Below are positions 7,301 through 16,374 of a stretch of DNA of 21,433 nt, piece after piece. The stretch covers positions 1 through 21,433 of the IMG/VR virus record IMGVR_UViG_3300023276_000662; one strand, given 5' to 3'. The notes under the pieces were generated by a model. It was not told the origin of the DNA and searched no databases. It was given only the letters and a program-made list of their open reading frames with translations. Source of the DNA: a virus. Position 1 is the first letter of the stretch. Every line of letters begins with the position of its first letter. The translations under genes and the position numbers were made by a program.

Positions 7301-9896
7301 GCGATTTAAGGACTTTATCAGTAAGCTTCGGTGTCATCTCTACCTTGTTCCATGTAACTCCTTGTTCATCAGTAATCTGTTTAATACCGTATTCTTTGTT
7401 AAGATATTTAGCCACGTCTTTTTCATAGAATTTGTAGATAGGATTGGAAGTGTCCACTTTTCCTGATATGTCGAAGGTTTCAGCAAAATTATTTATGTCC
7501 TCTAGTAACTCTTGTTCATTTTTCCCTGTCCTGCCTTTTGTCATTTGCCAAGTCTCAAACTGTTCATCATATTTCTTTTTAAATTCAGCTTTAAACCTTC
7601 CATTGTCTAAAACTTCCGTAATTACCCACTCATCTCCTATGTTACCATCTCTCCTGATTATCTGTCCTGGCGCATATTTAGCCCCTTCGTACTCACCCAT
7701 GTCCATTAGCTCTTTTAATGGAAAGCCTGTTATTTTCCCTGAATCATGCACCACCGACCAAGTAGTTGTATCCCCCAACCCCTCAATCTTCATAGCTGTT
7801 TCACCTGTAGGGAATAGGACTGTCTGCTTTCCATCTTGAGCCGCTCCCTTTATTTCTTCTCTTATTATTCTTTCATACCAGATGTTTCGGTAGGGTTGGA
7901 GTTGCTGTTCAGCCTTCACATCGTTACTACCAGACCTCAAGCCCTTCCCTTCAAAAAGCGATTCTATATTAACTCTATCAGGATCAGCATTAAATTTTGT
8001 AAGGATAGCCTGTGCCTCATTTTCAAATATGAAAAAATCTTTTTTTTCTAATTTTTCTATCTCCCTTATAGCTTCTGCATTTTTACTAAACTGCTCTCCT
8101 TCCAATCGCCCCTTCTGAAACAAGTCGCTTTGTAGTTCTATTATTCTACGGGTATCTCCTGGTACGTCTTCTATTCTGGTGTGGGCGAAGTAATTTTCAA
8201 TATCTTGTCCAAAATGAATCTGCCCTGCACTTGTTTGAATAGGACTACCATAAACAGTTTCATAATAATTTTCTATTTCACCTCTTGTTTCGTCAGGCAA
8301 TGTTATGTTCTCGTACCTATCAAAATTATATTCACCCCTATTGGTCTGAACCTTTGACAACACTTCTTCCAACGGCAATAACGCCGTCCTAACTTTGTTC
8401 TCAAACTCTGTTACGTTTATTTTGCCTCCTTCATATTCATCTAAAAATCCACGAATCATATCTCTTTCAACCTGTTTAACCTGAGGCTGATTAGTCAAAT
8501 CTTGTATGAATTGTTTTGATACAGTATCTCTTCCTTTCAAGTCTTCTAAAATCTTAGTAGTAGGAACTGTGTCGGGTAACGGAGCTGGCACGTCTATTCC
8601 AGGTCTAGCTCCTTTAGGTTTCAATCCACCGTAATAAACAAACCTGCTTTCTCCAGGACTCCAACCTAACGCCTCATTTGCTAGGTCATAAGACTTACTA
8701 TTAGACTTAGCTTTAAGAAGCTGAGTCATCTTTTCCGTATGAGCCTCTTTAGGAAACCAGTCTTTAATAGTTTGTTTCGCCCATTTTACAAACTCTGTTT
8801 TCTTTCCAGTGATAATATCTTTAACCCCCGTTCCTTTCACCCTAACCACTGGCTCTCCATTTATTATCTCTCCTTTAATCTTTTCTCCTTTCTTTAAATC
8901 CATAGCTAACTCGTTGATAGCTTGGAATGCTTTTGAAGGCGTAGCAGGCTTTTCTCCTTTAGCTATAGATTCGTGTAATCTCATTCCCTCTTCAATAAGA
9001 GGTCTTAGTTTAACTAGTTTTTCTCCTGTCCAAATTTCACCAGCTTTAGCTGTACCAGTTTTTAAATGTTTAGCTATTCTTCCTGTTATGAATATACCAA
9101 CTAGGTCTTGCCCTAAATCCCATACTTCATTATTTAGTCGCAAGTCTTGTTTGTAATCTTTTGTTAAATTATCCAGCAGTTCATCGTTCTCCATCTCACC
9201 ATAAAGCTCTTTATGCTTTTTAACATCTTCTACATACTGTCTACCTAATGCTTCTCTATGAAAATCTTTCATATTACCAGTCAGCCACCCAGCTACTTCC
9301 CATATCTTTTCAAATCCCTTCTCTGGTTCTGGTAAACCAAAAGCTTCAAAAGGAGTATCAACTCCAGTTAATGCTGTTGAAAATGGTAAAGCTGAAGCTC
9401 CTAATAACGTTTTTCCAAGAACTATAGAAGTAGAAGCGAGTCTTGTTTTATCGTCTTTTATTTGACTAGCCTTGTAATAATCTTCTCCTAGCTGTTGAGT
9501 ATGCTCTATAGTATCGGCTATTCCTCCCCATGCTTTTCTACTAGCCGTTTCCCAATACCATGGAAATGAACCTTCCTCGTTATGAGTAGGGAGTTCTTCC
9601 ATGTTTCTACTGAAGTCTACAATACTACTAGCTATGTTATTAGCCTTATCTACGTAGATTTTCTTAGCATTGTTTATAAAATTATTAACAGTGTCTTGAG
9701 TGGGAGAAGGCAAAACACTACCAACACCTTTTGTGGCACTTATCAAAGCTTCTCTCTCTGCGCTTCTAGCTGTATCATTTTTAATAGCCTGATTTACAAA
9801 CGGAAGCATTGTATCCTTCATCAAGGAAGACTCCTCTTCTTTCTTAGCTTTAAAAGACTCTCCTTTGTTTATTAAATAATCTGTTAGGTAACTCAT
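4299..9896 (-). CDS. Giant polyvalent-type phage protein, 1865 residues
   Basis: Architecture by residue: 1-130 polar and helical; about 150-215 hydrophobic and glycine/proline-rich (LGASALPFSTALTGV, then EAFGLPEPEKGFEKI); 270-400 basic; about 560-855 a compact domain with RRIIELQSDLFQKGR, WYERIIREEIKGAAQDGK, FPTGETAMKIEGLG and FYEKDVAKYL. That pattern, an arginine/Gln-Ser core with a conserved helix and a strand ending in TGE, resembles the domains found in large polyvalent phage proteins. Residues 900-1230 are long Lys/Glu coiled coil. From 1250 to the end it is helical, with VVENYWPSTSKY near 1406 and a hydrophobic, possibly membrane-inserting segment near 1712-1745 (YTPIMYVLAGIAVKELWQM). 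Polyvalent proteins are thought to be packaged and delivered into the host with the DNA. The start overlaps the previous stop as ATGA. No single catalytic activity can be assigned. Confidence 0.75.
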   Translation of the reverse strand: MSYLTDYLINKGESFKAKKEEESSLMKDTMLPFVNQAIKNDTARSAEREALISATKGVGSVLPSPTQDTVNNFINNAKKIYVDKANNIASSIVDFSRNMEELPTHNEEGSFPWYWETASRKAWGGIADTIEHTQQLGEDYYKASQIKDDKTRLASTSIVLGKTLLGASALPFSTALTGVDTPFEAFGLPEPEKGFEKIWEVAGWLTGNMKDFHREALGRQYVEDVKKHKELYGEMENDELLDNLTKDYKQDLRLNNEVWDLGQDLVGIFITGRIAKHLKTGTAKAGEIWTGEKLVKLRPLIEEGMRLHESIAKGEKPATPSKAFQAINELAMDLKKGEKIKGEIINGEPVVRVKGTGVKDIITGKKTEFVKWAKQTIKDWFPKEAHTEKMTQLLKAKSNSKSYDLANEALGWSPGESRFVYYGGLKPKGARPGIDVPAPLPDTVPTTKILEDLKGRDTVSKQFIQDLTNQPQVKQVERDMIRGFLDEYEGGKINVTEFENKVRTALLPLEEVLSKVQTNRGEYNFDRYENITLPDETRGEIENYYETVYGSPIQTSAGQIHFGQDIENYFAHTRIEDVPGDTRRIIELQSDLFQKGRLEGEQFSKNAEAIREIEKLEKKDFFIFENEAQAILTKFNADPDRVNIESLFEGKGLRSGSNDVKAEQQLQPYRNIWYERIIREEIKGAAQDGKQTVLFPTGETAMKIEGLGDTTTWSVVHDSGKITGFPLKELMDMGEYEGAKYAPGQIIRRDGNIGDEWVITEVLDNGRFKAEFKKKYDEQFETWQMTKGRTGKNEQELLEDINNFAETFDISGKVDTSNPIYKFYEKDVAKYLNKEYGIKQITDEQGVTWNKVEMTPKLTDKVLKSPVMAFMRGPEGDASQRPGIEKVAVIEDMDLKTSREYEESTRKIEELSGEIEAVDEGLKQFDREDLNVIRKLNRILEKTTGDIETLRKIPESPIGKGYSEKKVAKIEKEIAEAKAMRDFANTTIERVTEVLGIDEAEAINFIEEIPTRRQVAALRSERRMTSVKASKLKKRIDRMQTIRNITDKQKAAQKIKSEIIKSAKDIPLRERGKLLATIKNAKTGKDYKRAVDKVGELQEFAEKKRLEKQIKRELKYTKPIKKGQKRVAKYDYESNKVIEKLRDINRFSKEKAQEVLKLSPTENLSEFDKMKIRMLSLKANGAKSSLALVEKVLDDIKTIKMSGKMTKNVDDLIKKIEKRQKVDELLENMELQKPSLPVLKQLKTAYVSSISNLYSALNAIAGKKIADQYDYGRLQTKTQNDFGEKVEKIVAKTKQIYNLKSDWELNKKLINDLASPDYKITDSIGTIEINKLSLMDIYNAIKNDLIKDRYYNTFGEEQVTALLQNLSIEDAKLADTLMEEAQGYRDVLNQRSVEITGRDLGVVENYWPSTSKYKADFYDDIRIQGETPSAMKERAKSSSVKPVPDNAWLKLQKHIAEAEHVKTVSRKYEELQNLFTNEAVERKIKEKYGIEVYYTLMEHIDTFSLNYRTQRLDVFSGVMNKALNNWVKAKIGSPTVFVRQLISSVYSTRKVGIKNYLKYNKDFIKNPKGTFDYMWNNVPYIRSRFKQGYSEALQEVIRGADKLKVGMGSLTKYLTLLTRSGDVTAIMINGYPIIKDEMSKHGDIKKASEELEKFTEKTQQSGSSANLSSPQRAKGFFHRVFFRFKNTTNQLLRLQTDSTIQALNKQITPKEFAADTVLYSIYTPIMYVLAGIAVKELWQMITGAEVEEEESTVAGDILQNILVQPFQALPLLDAAAENAYAEIRKKLTGKDYYYGEGLFSYPLFDDVSKAWTKAKKKEKDASDWLSIMSLLQEPVTGIPTETLLRYYKYARPEQASSKKKKTFSF

Positions 9897-12886
9897 AATA
9901 GATATTTTATAGTATTCATAAATTCAGTATATTCCTCATCTCCGTAATCCCATCCTTCATCGTCAAATTGAGATTCAAACATCTCTTTTTCATTTCCTCC
10001 AGAGCTTACTTTGTTTGCATATTTAAGTAATTCAGTAGGTGGGATTTCAATACCGTCTATTGTAACTCCTTCTTTCACATTCGTTAATGCACTAACAGCG
10101 TTCCAATCTCCTCTTAGTTTGGCTTGCGATACCATTGTATCATAATCAGATTTTTCAATAGATCCTGCTGCTACCTCTTTTAAAATACTAGAGTTGTATC
10201 CAATAGATGAAACAGCATCTGTAAACCTTGAAGATTCATATTGAGCAGCCTTTTTATAAGGTTCCGATACTGTTTGACCAGTTCCAGTAGTTCCTAAACT
10301 AGAATCAAATCCAACAAGCCTAAAGTCTAAATGGGCTCCACTACCTCCACTTGTACTAATGCAATACCCCCCATTCCCCTGTACTCCTATTGCTTGCCCT
10401 ACTCCTATTTTATCTCCAACAACAACGGAACTACCTCCATTATTGAAGTGAGCATACTGCCACTTCCTTCCGTATCCATCTGTTATTATGACTCTTTCTC
10501 CCCATCCACTTTTAACCCCTGGATTCGGATCAGGAATAACATCGGTAACAACTCCAGAAGTAAACGACTTAACGGTTCCATCGTTAAACGTAATGTCATA
10601 CCCTCCATGAGTAGATCTACCTTTTAAATATCCAACCTTAGTATTAAAGTTTTGAGTAATGTTATCTGCAAACAAATCTAATGCAGCTCTAATGTCTGAA
10701 AAGGCCCCAGGATCAACATCAGGTATTCCCATCTCTGTGTACTCACCATCATAATTATTCTCTAAATCCTGATAAGAAGTTTCTTCCATAACTCCAGAAT
10801 AAAGTCCAACAAACTTGGCTCTCTCTGCTGCATCAGCCAAAAGCCCCTTAGCTTCATCCTTACTAGTTACACCGCTTAATATAGAAGGATCTATTCCCAT
10901 TTGACCAGCTATATTAGCTATTGACCCCATATCCGCCCCTCTATCTATTAAATTAAATAGAGTATCCATGTTGTCATTAGTAATAGATCTTTCATATTGC
11001 ATGTAATCTAACCAATATGTTTTTTCCCATTTCTTTGTATCAATAGTTTTTATACCAGTATCAACTACGTTTCCGTTCTCATCTACGGCATGCATAGTCC
11101 CCATCAATCCACTTAATTGATAAGCATTACCAATAGCATCTTGTGCTTCTTGATAATTCTGTTGATACCAAAACCTTTCTTCTGTTTTCTGGTCCTGCTC
11201 AATCTTATACATATTATCTGTAAAGCTTGTATAAGCTTCCATTCTTAATTTGTTCTTTTCTTTATTATCTAAGATCAACTCCTTCTCTATTCCTAACATC
11301 TTTTCGTTATATGTAGACTCAGCAGTAGCCTTTTTCTCTTCTACGTTTAACGTAAGTTCCACTATTCCATTCGCATAATTGTTCATTATAGATCGCGCCT
11401 GAACGTTTAATTGAGAAATGCCATAGTTATACTCACTTTGTTTAAGTTGTAGCCTCATATCAGCAGCATTGACCGCTAGAGCCATTGTCTGTAGTCCTGC
11501 ACTGGAATCTTGAGCGCCAACTGCATATAATTTAGCTTTTAAGTATCCTTCAAGCCTTGATCTATTATCTGTTTCTTGTTTCATCCATACGTCTTGCTGT
11601 GTCTTCATGTAATCTCTCTGAGCTTCTACTGATTCTAGTTGTAAGTCCTTAGACTGCTGTTGAGCTTTAGCCATCAAACCTTCATAAGTTGTTGGCATAA
11701 AATCTTTACCTGAAATAGCTTTATCAATTTCTTTCACAGCTGTTCCACCATTCCCGTATACCCTTAATGATTCTTCAAAAGTTGACATAGCATAATTCGC
11801 TGATCTTTCTAAGAAATCAGAAACAGTGGGATCATCTGCTATCGCCATACTTTGACTTAATAACATTACCTGCATTGCTTCTGAAGAAGTCATTGTATCA
11901 AGGTCTAATCCTAGTCCCTCTATCATCGTCATTACAGAACTACTACTCATATTAGAAATGTTCTCTAAAGCTTCATCTGCTTGTTGTGTAGGAGAAGCTG
12001 ATTCTGTTATATCAGTTGAATACCCTGCTCCTGGTGAAAACTCTGGATCTGGTAGATCAGCTTGTGCTGCTTGTCTTTTTTCATAATTATATATCTCTCT
12101 CGCTATTCCCATATCAACATTGTGCATTTGAGATACTTGCTTGATAGCCTCAAATTCATCTGGACTTTCTCCTGTAGCTGGTTGTGGCGCCTTTACAGCT
12201 GTTGTCTCTTTAGCTACCTCCGCTCCTTCAGCTCCTTCTTTTACTAAATACTTCTCCATTATTGGAGTAAAGTCTGTCTCACCATTCTGTTGAGCCTCTA
12301 GCATTTCAGATTGAAACTGTTCGTTAGTAATATCTACTAATGCTCCAGCTTGCTTCTGTATCATATCTAATTGCTGTCTAACTGTTTCTGTTTGCTCACC
12401 CATCATCTTTTGTAGATCTTGGAATGACTTTCTATAAGTTTCTGATTGCTCTTCAAATGTAGCAGCTAATTCTCCAGAGAATGTTTGGATATCTCCTATG
12501 ACACCTCTAAGCTCTCTCATCTCAGCCGTATATTGAGACTCAACTGGAACGCCTTCATCATTAGTCTTAACAGTTGCAGCTGGTGCTGTTGTTGGTGCAT
12601 AGTCGTCTGCTGTATACCTACCAGTTCCCTGCTCATACTCATATATTGACTTAGCTATACCCATGTCTACATCTTGAGTCTTGGAGATCTTTTTTATCGC
12701 ATCAGCAGCAGATAAACTTGGACTAGAGGATCCAGTCATTAAGGCTTTACCAGCTTTAGCTACACTCCCATATTGATTATATGCGGATTCGGGGACTTGA
12801 ACCGTTGATCCATTTAGAGTAAATGGAGCTGTGTATCCTTGTCCGCTATCAGTGAATACTATTCCTCCTATTTTTTTAGTTGCCAT
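9893..12886 (-). CDS. Large virion-type protein with an M23 peptidase-like domain, 997 residues
   Basis: Residues 1-60 are polar; two copies of a short helical motif occur at 63-85 and 247-269, on either side of a Gln-rich coiled coil (about 120-215). A long Gln/Ala-rich helical middle (about 400-640) looks like an elongated structural or internal virion protein. An M23/LytM-like domain spans about 740-865: STHGGYDITF supplies His and Asp, WQYAHFN the middle His, and GAHLDFRLV the last motif. The final motif is H-x-D where most active M23 enzymes have H-x-H, so it may be inactive or use Asp as ligand. TAAC lies 9 nt before ATG 12886. Its neighbours, the fibre upstream and the giant protein downstream, suggest a tail-tip or ejected protein that opens the cell wall during DNA entry. 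Confidence 0.75.
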   Translation of the reverse strand: MATKKIGGIVFTDSGQGYTAPFTLNGSTVQVPESAYNQYGSVAKAGKALMTGSSSPSLSAADAIKKISKTQDVDMGIAKSIYEYEQGTGRYTADDYAPTTAPAATVKTNDEGVPVESQYTAEMRELRGVIGDIQTFSGELAATFEEQSETYRKSFQDLQKMMGEQTETVRQQLDMIQKQAGALVDITNEQFQSEMLEAQQNGETDFTPIMEKYLVKEGAEGAEVAKETTAVKAPQPATGESPDEFEAIKQVSQMHNVDMGIAREIYNYEKRQAAQADLPDPEFSPGAGYSTDITESASPTQQADEALENISNMSSSSVMTMIEGLGLDLDTMTSSEAMQVMLLSQSMAIADDPTVSDFLERSANYAMSTFEESLRVYGNGGTAVKEIDKAISGKDFMPTTYEGLMAKAQQQSKDLQLESVEAQRDYMKTQQDVWMKQETDNRSRLEGYLKAKLYAVGAQDSSAGLQTMALAVNAADMRLQLKQSEYNYGISQLNVQARSIMNNYANGIVELTLNVEEKKATAESTYNEKMLGIEKELILDNKEKNKLRMEAYTSFTDNMYKIEQDQKTEERFWYQQNYQEAQDAIGNAYQLSGLMGTMHAVDENGNVVDTGIKTIDTKKWEKTYWLDYMQYERSITNDNMDTLFNLIDRGADMGSIANIAGQMGIDPSILSGVTSKDEAKGLLADAAERAKFVGLYSGVMEETSYQDLENNYDGEYTEMGIPDVDPGAFSDIRAALDLFADNITQNFNTKVGYLKGRSTHGGYDITFNDGTVKSFTSGVVTDVIPDPNPGVKSGWGERVIITDGYGRKWQYAHFNNGGSSVVVGDKIGVGQAIGVQGNGGYCISTSGGSGAHLDFRLVGFDSSLGTTGTGQTVSEPYKKAAQYESSRFTDAVSSIGYNSSILKEVAAGSIEKSDYDTMVSQAKLRGDWNAVSALTNVKEGVTIDGIEIPPTELLKYANKVSSGGNEKEMFESQFDDEGWDYGDEEYTEFMNTIKYLL
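12080..12148 (-). repeat. Protein-level repeat, copy 2 (residues 247-269 of the 997-residue protein)
   Basis: This stretch encodes AIK..S....VDMGIA..IY.YE (dots are differing residues), identical at 14 of 23 positions to the copy at 12632-12700. The bases have diverged more than the residues, so the motif is kept at protein level. Confidence 0.6.
12632..12700 (-). repeat. Protein-level repeat, copy 1 (residues 63-85 of the 997-residue protein)
   Basis: First copy of the 23-residue motif with core VDMGIA followed by an IY-x-YE end. It precedes a Gln-rich coiled coil, and copy 2 follows it, so the two copies flank the coil. It is likely a small helical binding module; I do not recognise it from a named family. 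Confidence 0.6.
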
Positions 12887-12909
12887 ATATTATTAGTTAA
12901 TTATCTTGT

Positions 12910-14784
12910 TTAGTATTCAGTTACTATCACGACTCCATCAGCTCCAGCTCCTCCAGTTCTGTCATCATTATTGTCTGCATTTACAGCTCCACTTCCACCT
13001 CCACCATAAGCACTCCCAGCCTCTCCATTTGCACCAGCTGTGGTGGCTACATACTGTCCTTTAGTAGAACCGCCTAGAACTGTTCCTCCACCATAAGCAC
13101 CAGTAACACTAAAGGTTACGTCAAGACTTCCAGTTCCACCATCGTCCCCAGCAGCATTTATATCTCCACCAGACCCAACACCACCAGCAGCTCCTTCGAC
13201 TGCTCCAGAAGTTGCAGTTCCACCACCTCCACCTCCAGTAGCTTGCAGGAGAGCACCGAAAGAAGAAGTCACTCCAGCTGAACCAGTGCTCCCACCAATA
13301 CCACCAGCTCCACCTGTTCCAACGGTTACAGCCTCTGTTGCTCCAAGAGTTGCAGCAGCTATTACTTCTCGTGAATAACCACCACCGCCCCCACCTCCAG
13401 CAGCATTGTCATCATTTGTAACTCCACCACCTCCTCCTCCACCTCCGACTACCTCAACCACTACATAAGACAGTCCAGCAGGCTTTGTCCATGTATCGTC
13501 AGAAGTATAAACATTTACGTTAGGAGCGGGTAAGGTAATTAAATCATCATTTATATATCCTCCAGTATCTATTTCAACAAGTTTTCCAGCATCACCAGCT
13601 ATGTTTAGAGCTGCAGCCGTAACAACACCGTTTCCAACATCACAATCCATATAAGAATTAGCACCTGCTCCAGATATATCAGTTCCTGAAGCTCCTGCAG
13701 TAGTTACAGTTATTGCACTTGAAGAAGTTTCATCAGCTGATGAAATCACAATAGCTGTCCCACTCCACGTACAAGTTTCTGTGCTTCCAGTTACCGTCCT
13801 AATTCCTGTCTGCATAACCAATACTACGTCTCCCATGCTTGTGACTGAAGAAAAATCAAGCCCAGTTACACTAACTGCTCCTGCATCAATAGTCATTTGA
13901 AACGCCCCGTCTGTTACTGCAGTCCATAGCCCAAAGGTTGAGAACACGTTTCCGCCAGAAGTTAAATAGGCTGGCGTATAAGAATTATCTCTATTTGCAA
14001 TTGAATCTAGCGTTGCAGCGTTAAAAGCAACATCTATGTTAATAGACTCGTTACCAGAAGGATTAACCAAGCTTTTTGTAACAATAGCTCCAGCCCCTGA
14101 TGATACTGTTAGTTTAGCATCAAGGTAATCAGCAGTAGTGTCTGCACTAGTAGCTTGTATTGCTCCTTTTGCACTCAGAACTCCTCCTGTAAGATCTAAA
14201 CCCTCTCCAGCTGAAATTGACCCAGTCCCAGTAAATGGATTCTCCGATACTCCATCTGGAGCATAAACAAAGATATCACCAGCTGCATCATATTTAATAT
14301 AAGGAGGTGTAGCATCAGCATTATTGAAATACCAATAAATATCTGAATCTGTTTCATCTCCGACTCTAAATATATTAGATCCTGTCGCCTCTGCTCCTCT
14401 AATAATTTGGTTAATAATCTCTGTATAAACGTGTATATCTGCACATCCTATCTCCCTGTTGACTGGATGTTTGTTACCAGTGGCTTGTCCTACCAAGTTA
14501 CCGTATTTGAGAACGTCCCTACCTATAACAGTAGCTCCACTCTTCGCTACGTTAATAGTAGTAATTCCTCCTGATGTAGAATGAGAACTAGCTAATATAA
14601 TCTCAAAATTCTCATCATCTTTACTAAGAGTGAAAACTAGGGTATCAGCTTGTGGTTCCCTTGCTACACCAGTCTTTTTATCCTCAAATTGAGCATATAT
14701 CGTATCTGATGTGGAAGTTACACTTTGCTGTACTATTCTTCCAACTAAGGTTGTTTCTGATGATTGTGGATTTGTGAGTGCCAT
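12910..14784 (-). CDS. Tail fibre / receptor-binding protein with glycine-rich tip
   Basis: The 624-residue protein starts with a conserved-looking N-terminal part (1-150, mostly strands, including NLVGQATGNKHPVNREIG) that probably attaches to the tail. The middle (150-430) is Ser/Thr/Ala-rich with repeating short strands, typical of fibrous phage proteins. The C-terminus (about 425-624) begins with TWTKPAGLSYVVVEVVGG and contains long glycine runs (8 in a row and 7 in a row) and a closing GGAGADGVVIVTEY. That start and end are characteristic of the glycine-rich tip domain found on many tail fibres, where exposed glycine loops bind the host receptor. TAAC 8 nt before ATG 14784 includes the upstream stop codon. 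The gene lies directly after the nozzle candidate. Confidence 0.8.
   Translation of the reverse strand: MALTNPQSSETTLVGRIVQQSVTSTSDTIYAQFEDKKTGVAREPQADTLVFTLSKDDENFEIILASSHSTSGGITTINVAKSGATVIGRDVLKYGNLVGQATGNKHPVNREIGCADIHVYTEIINQIIRGAEATGSNIFRVGDETDSDIYWYFNNADATPPYIKYDAAGDIFVYAPDGVSENPFTGTGSISAGEGLDLTGGVLSAKGAIQATSADTTADYLDAKLTVSSGAGAIVTKSLVNPSGNESINIDVAFNAATLDSIANRDNSYTPAYLTSGGNVFSTFGLWTAVTDGAFQMTIDAGAVSVTGLDFSSVTSMGDVVLVMQTGIRTVTGSTETCTWSGTAIVISSADETSSSAITVTTAGASGTDISGAGANSYMDCDVGNGVVTAAALNIAGDAGKLVEIDTGGYINDDLITLPAPNVNVYTSDDTWTKPAGLSYVVVEVVGGGGGGGGVTNDDNAAGGGGGGGYSREVIAAATLGATEAVTVGTGGAGGIGGSTGSAGVTSSFGALLQATGGGGGGTATSGAVEGAAGGVGSGGDINAAGDDGGTGSLDVTFSVTGAYGGGTVLGGSTKGQYVATTAGANGEAGSAYGGGGSGAVNADNNDDRTGGAGADGVVIVTEY
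12925..13460 (-). repeat. Low-complexity glycine-coding tract
   Basis: The region encoding the fibre tip is dominated by GGN codons, seen on the plus strand as repeated CCACCT/CCACCA units, for instance near 13200-13230 and 13378-13445. It is noticeably richer in G+C than the surrounding genes. Such tracts can shrink and expand by replication slippage or recombine, which would vary the receptor-binding tip. They are also where short-read assemblies tend to break. Confidence 0.6.
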
Positions 14785-14793
14785 ATATTTATG

Positions 14794-16374
14794 TTAAGTA
14801 GTTTTTTGAGTATTGACTCGATCTCTCTTAATAAGAGTAGGCAGAATTTCGTAATCAATACCAATGAAATCTATTTTAAAAGGTTCTTCTGCATTACTAT
14901 TCTCTAGGGTTATCTGTATCTCAGCTCCTTCTCTAATATCTCTATCAAAGTCTAATGGTGCATAGAATCTTTTAAACCTAGTTTCTGATGGAGCATCTCC
15001 ACCTAGCCAAGCATCACCCTTCCAATTATCTCCTATGTAATTAGAGTATGAATTTCTAATTAAAAAAGTATTATCAATCTCATACTTCTTCTTAGTTCCG
15101 TCTACGTCTACTGTTATATAAAACCTAGTAGCTGAATCCATAGATCCAATAATATCTATTCTCTTGAATCTCTTGTATTGGATACTCGTTCCGAACGTGA
15201 ATACCTTAGAAACCCATTTCCTTGTATATCCATCTCCATCATAAGAATAGCTCTCATCATTGAACTTATAAATCTTTTGACTAAAGTGATCTCCAAAATA
15301 CAGTTGCTCTTCATAATCCTCATCTCTAGCAGTAGTTAATCCACCAGGATAGAATCCAGTTCTTAATGTCCATATCTTCCATGTTTCATCGTATACGAAT
15401 GTTCTTGATGGAAATTGATCTGTTCCATAAGGAACTGATAACCAATACTGTTGATTCTTTTCGAAGTGAGCTGATCTAGCTACGTTCCTATACTTCTTAT
15501 TAGTAAATCTTAAACTTGGTTCAATATCTTTACTTAAACTTAATGGTCTAGGTAATCCAACCTCGTCTATTCCTTGCTCTGATCCTAATCTCATAACACC
15601 TCTCTCACTCCAATAATAAGAATCTGATCCAACCTTTTGTACTGATAAAGGAGCTAGGCATCCATAAGGACGTTCATATGGCTCTTTAAGAGGCGTAGAG
15701 AGATTAAATGAGTCATCATAGGTAAACACAACTCCTTGGTTAAAAGTCCGTGTAATGACCGTTATACGCTCCCCGTTTACTGATAGACCTGTGATTATAT
15801 CATTAAACTTGATTGTTCCTATCCAGCTATCTTCGTCCTCTATATCTGAATAATGTAATATATTCCCAACAGCTATAAACAATCTCCCCATAAAGGGAAC
15901 CATTATATAACCTTTTGGAGCTGTTCCACCTATTGGATTCATTGGATTTGTAATATCTACCTGTTGTGGAGTATTAACTCCCCCTGATGTTCCTACAATA
16001 GCTACTCTTTCAGCCGTGTTACCAAAATAAGTTGTTCCACCTATTTCACTAGCTGCATCCCCATAATCTCCTAAATCATTCCAGGCTACATTAGTTGGAT
16101 CAATGGAGTAGTGATGATCTCCAGCACTTATAAGTAAGTACCTCTCATCATCATCTTTATCATAATTGTAAAGATTCCTGATTCCATCCGCTCCAACTCC
16201 TTCTGAAAACAATTCATACCCAGAAGATGTGATAAGTGATCCTTCACGAGTAGCTTCCATATTCTCCATAACTGTAGCATCAGCTATTCCAGCATTATCT
16301 TTGTTTGGCTGAAGATAACGTGGATCTACGTTTGTAACTAATCCTTTAAAATTGTTGATATATAAGTATCCCAT
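14794..16374 (-). CDS. Tail nozzle / DNA-stabilisation-type protein (podovirus gp10-like candidate)
   Basis: The 526-residue protein opens with INNFKGLVTNVDPRYLQPN and then a region rich in Asn-Met-Glu-Ala and glycine turns (ATREGSLITSSGYELF), a beginning commonly seen in short-tail nozzle and P22 gp10-type proteins. The rest is almost entirely beta-strand, with repeats of a Tyr/Trp-ended blade such as YWSERGVMRLGSEQG and YDETWKIWTLRTGFY, which suggests a beta-propeller. A C-terminal beta domain runs from about 400. It follows the adaptor candidate with no gap (TAA 16375-16377, then ATG), as nozzle and adaptor genes often do in podoviruses. Sequence similarity was judged by eye only. Confidence 0.65.
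   Translation of the reverse strand: MGYLYINNFKGLVTNVDPRYLQPNKDNAGIADATVMENMEATREGSLITSSGYELFSEGVGADGIRNLYNYDKDDDERYLLISAGDHHYSIDPTNVAWNDLGDYGDAASEIGGTTYFGNTAERVAIVGTSGGVNTPQQVDITNPMNPIGGTAPKGYIMVPFMGRLFIAVGNILHYSDIEDEDSWIGTIKFNDIITGLSVNGERITVITRTFNQGVVFTYDDSFNLSTPLKEPYERPYGCLAPLSVQKVGSDSYYWSERGVMRLGSEQGIDEVGLPRPLSLSKDIEPSLRFTNKKYRNVARSAHFEKNQQYWLSVPYGTDQFPSRTFVYDETWKIWTLRTGFYPGGLTTARDEDYEEQLYFGDHFSQKIYKFNDESYSYDGDGYTRKWVSKVFTFGTSIQYKRFKRIDIIGSMDSATRFYITVDVDGTKKKYEIDNTFLIRNSYSNYIGDNWKGDAWLGGDAPSETRFKRFYAPLDFDRDIREGAEIQITLENSNAEEPFKIDFIGIDYEILPTLIKRDRVNTQKTT

Noticed and set aside
6211-9875. Several plus-strand open frames of 69-162 codons across the giant gene
   Set aside because: They are hydrophobic, Ser/Phe-rich mirror images of a Lys/Glu-rich coding strand, with no domain or start signal.
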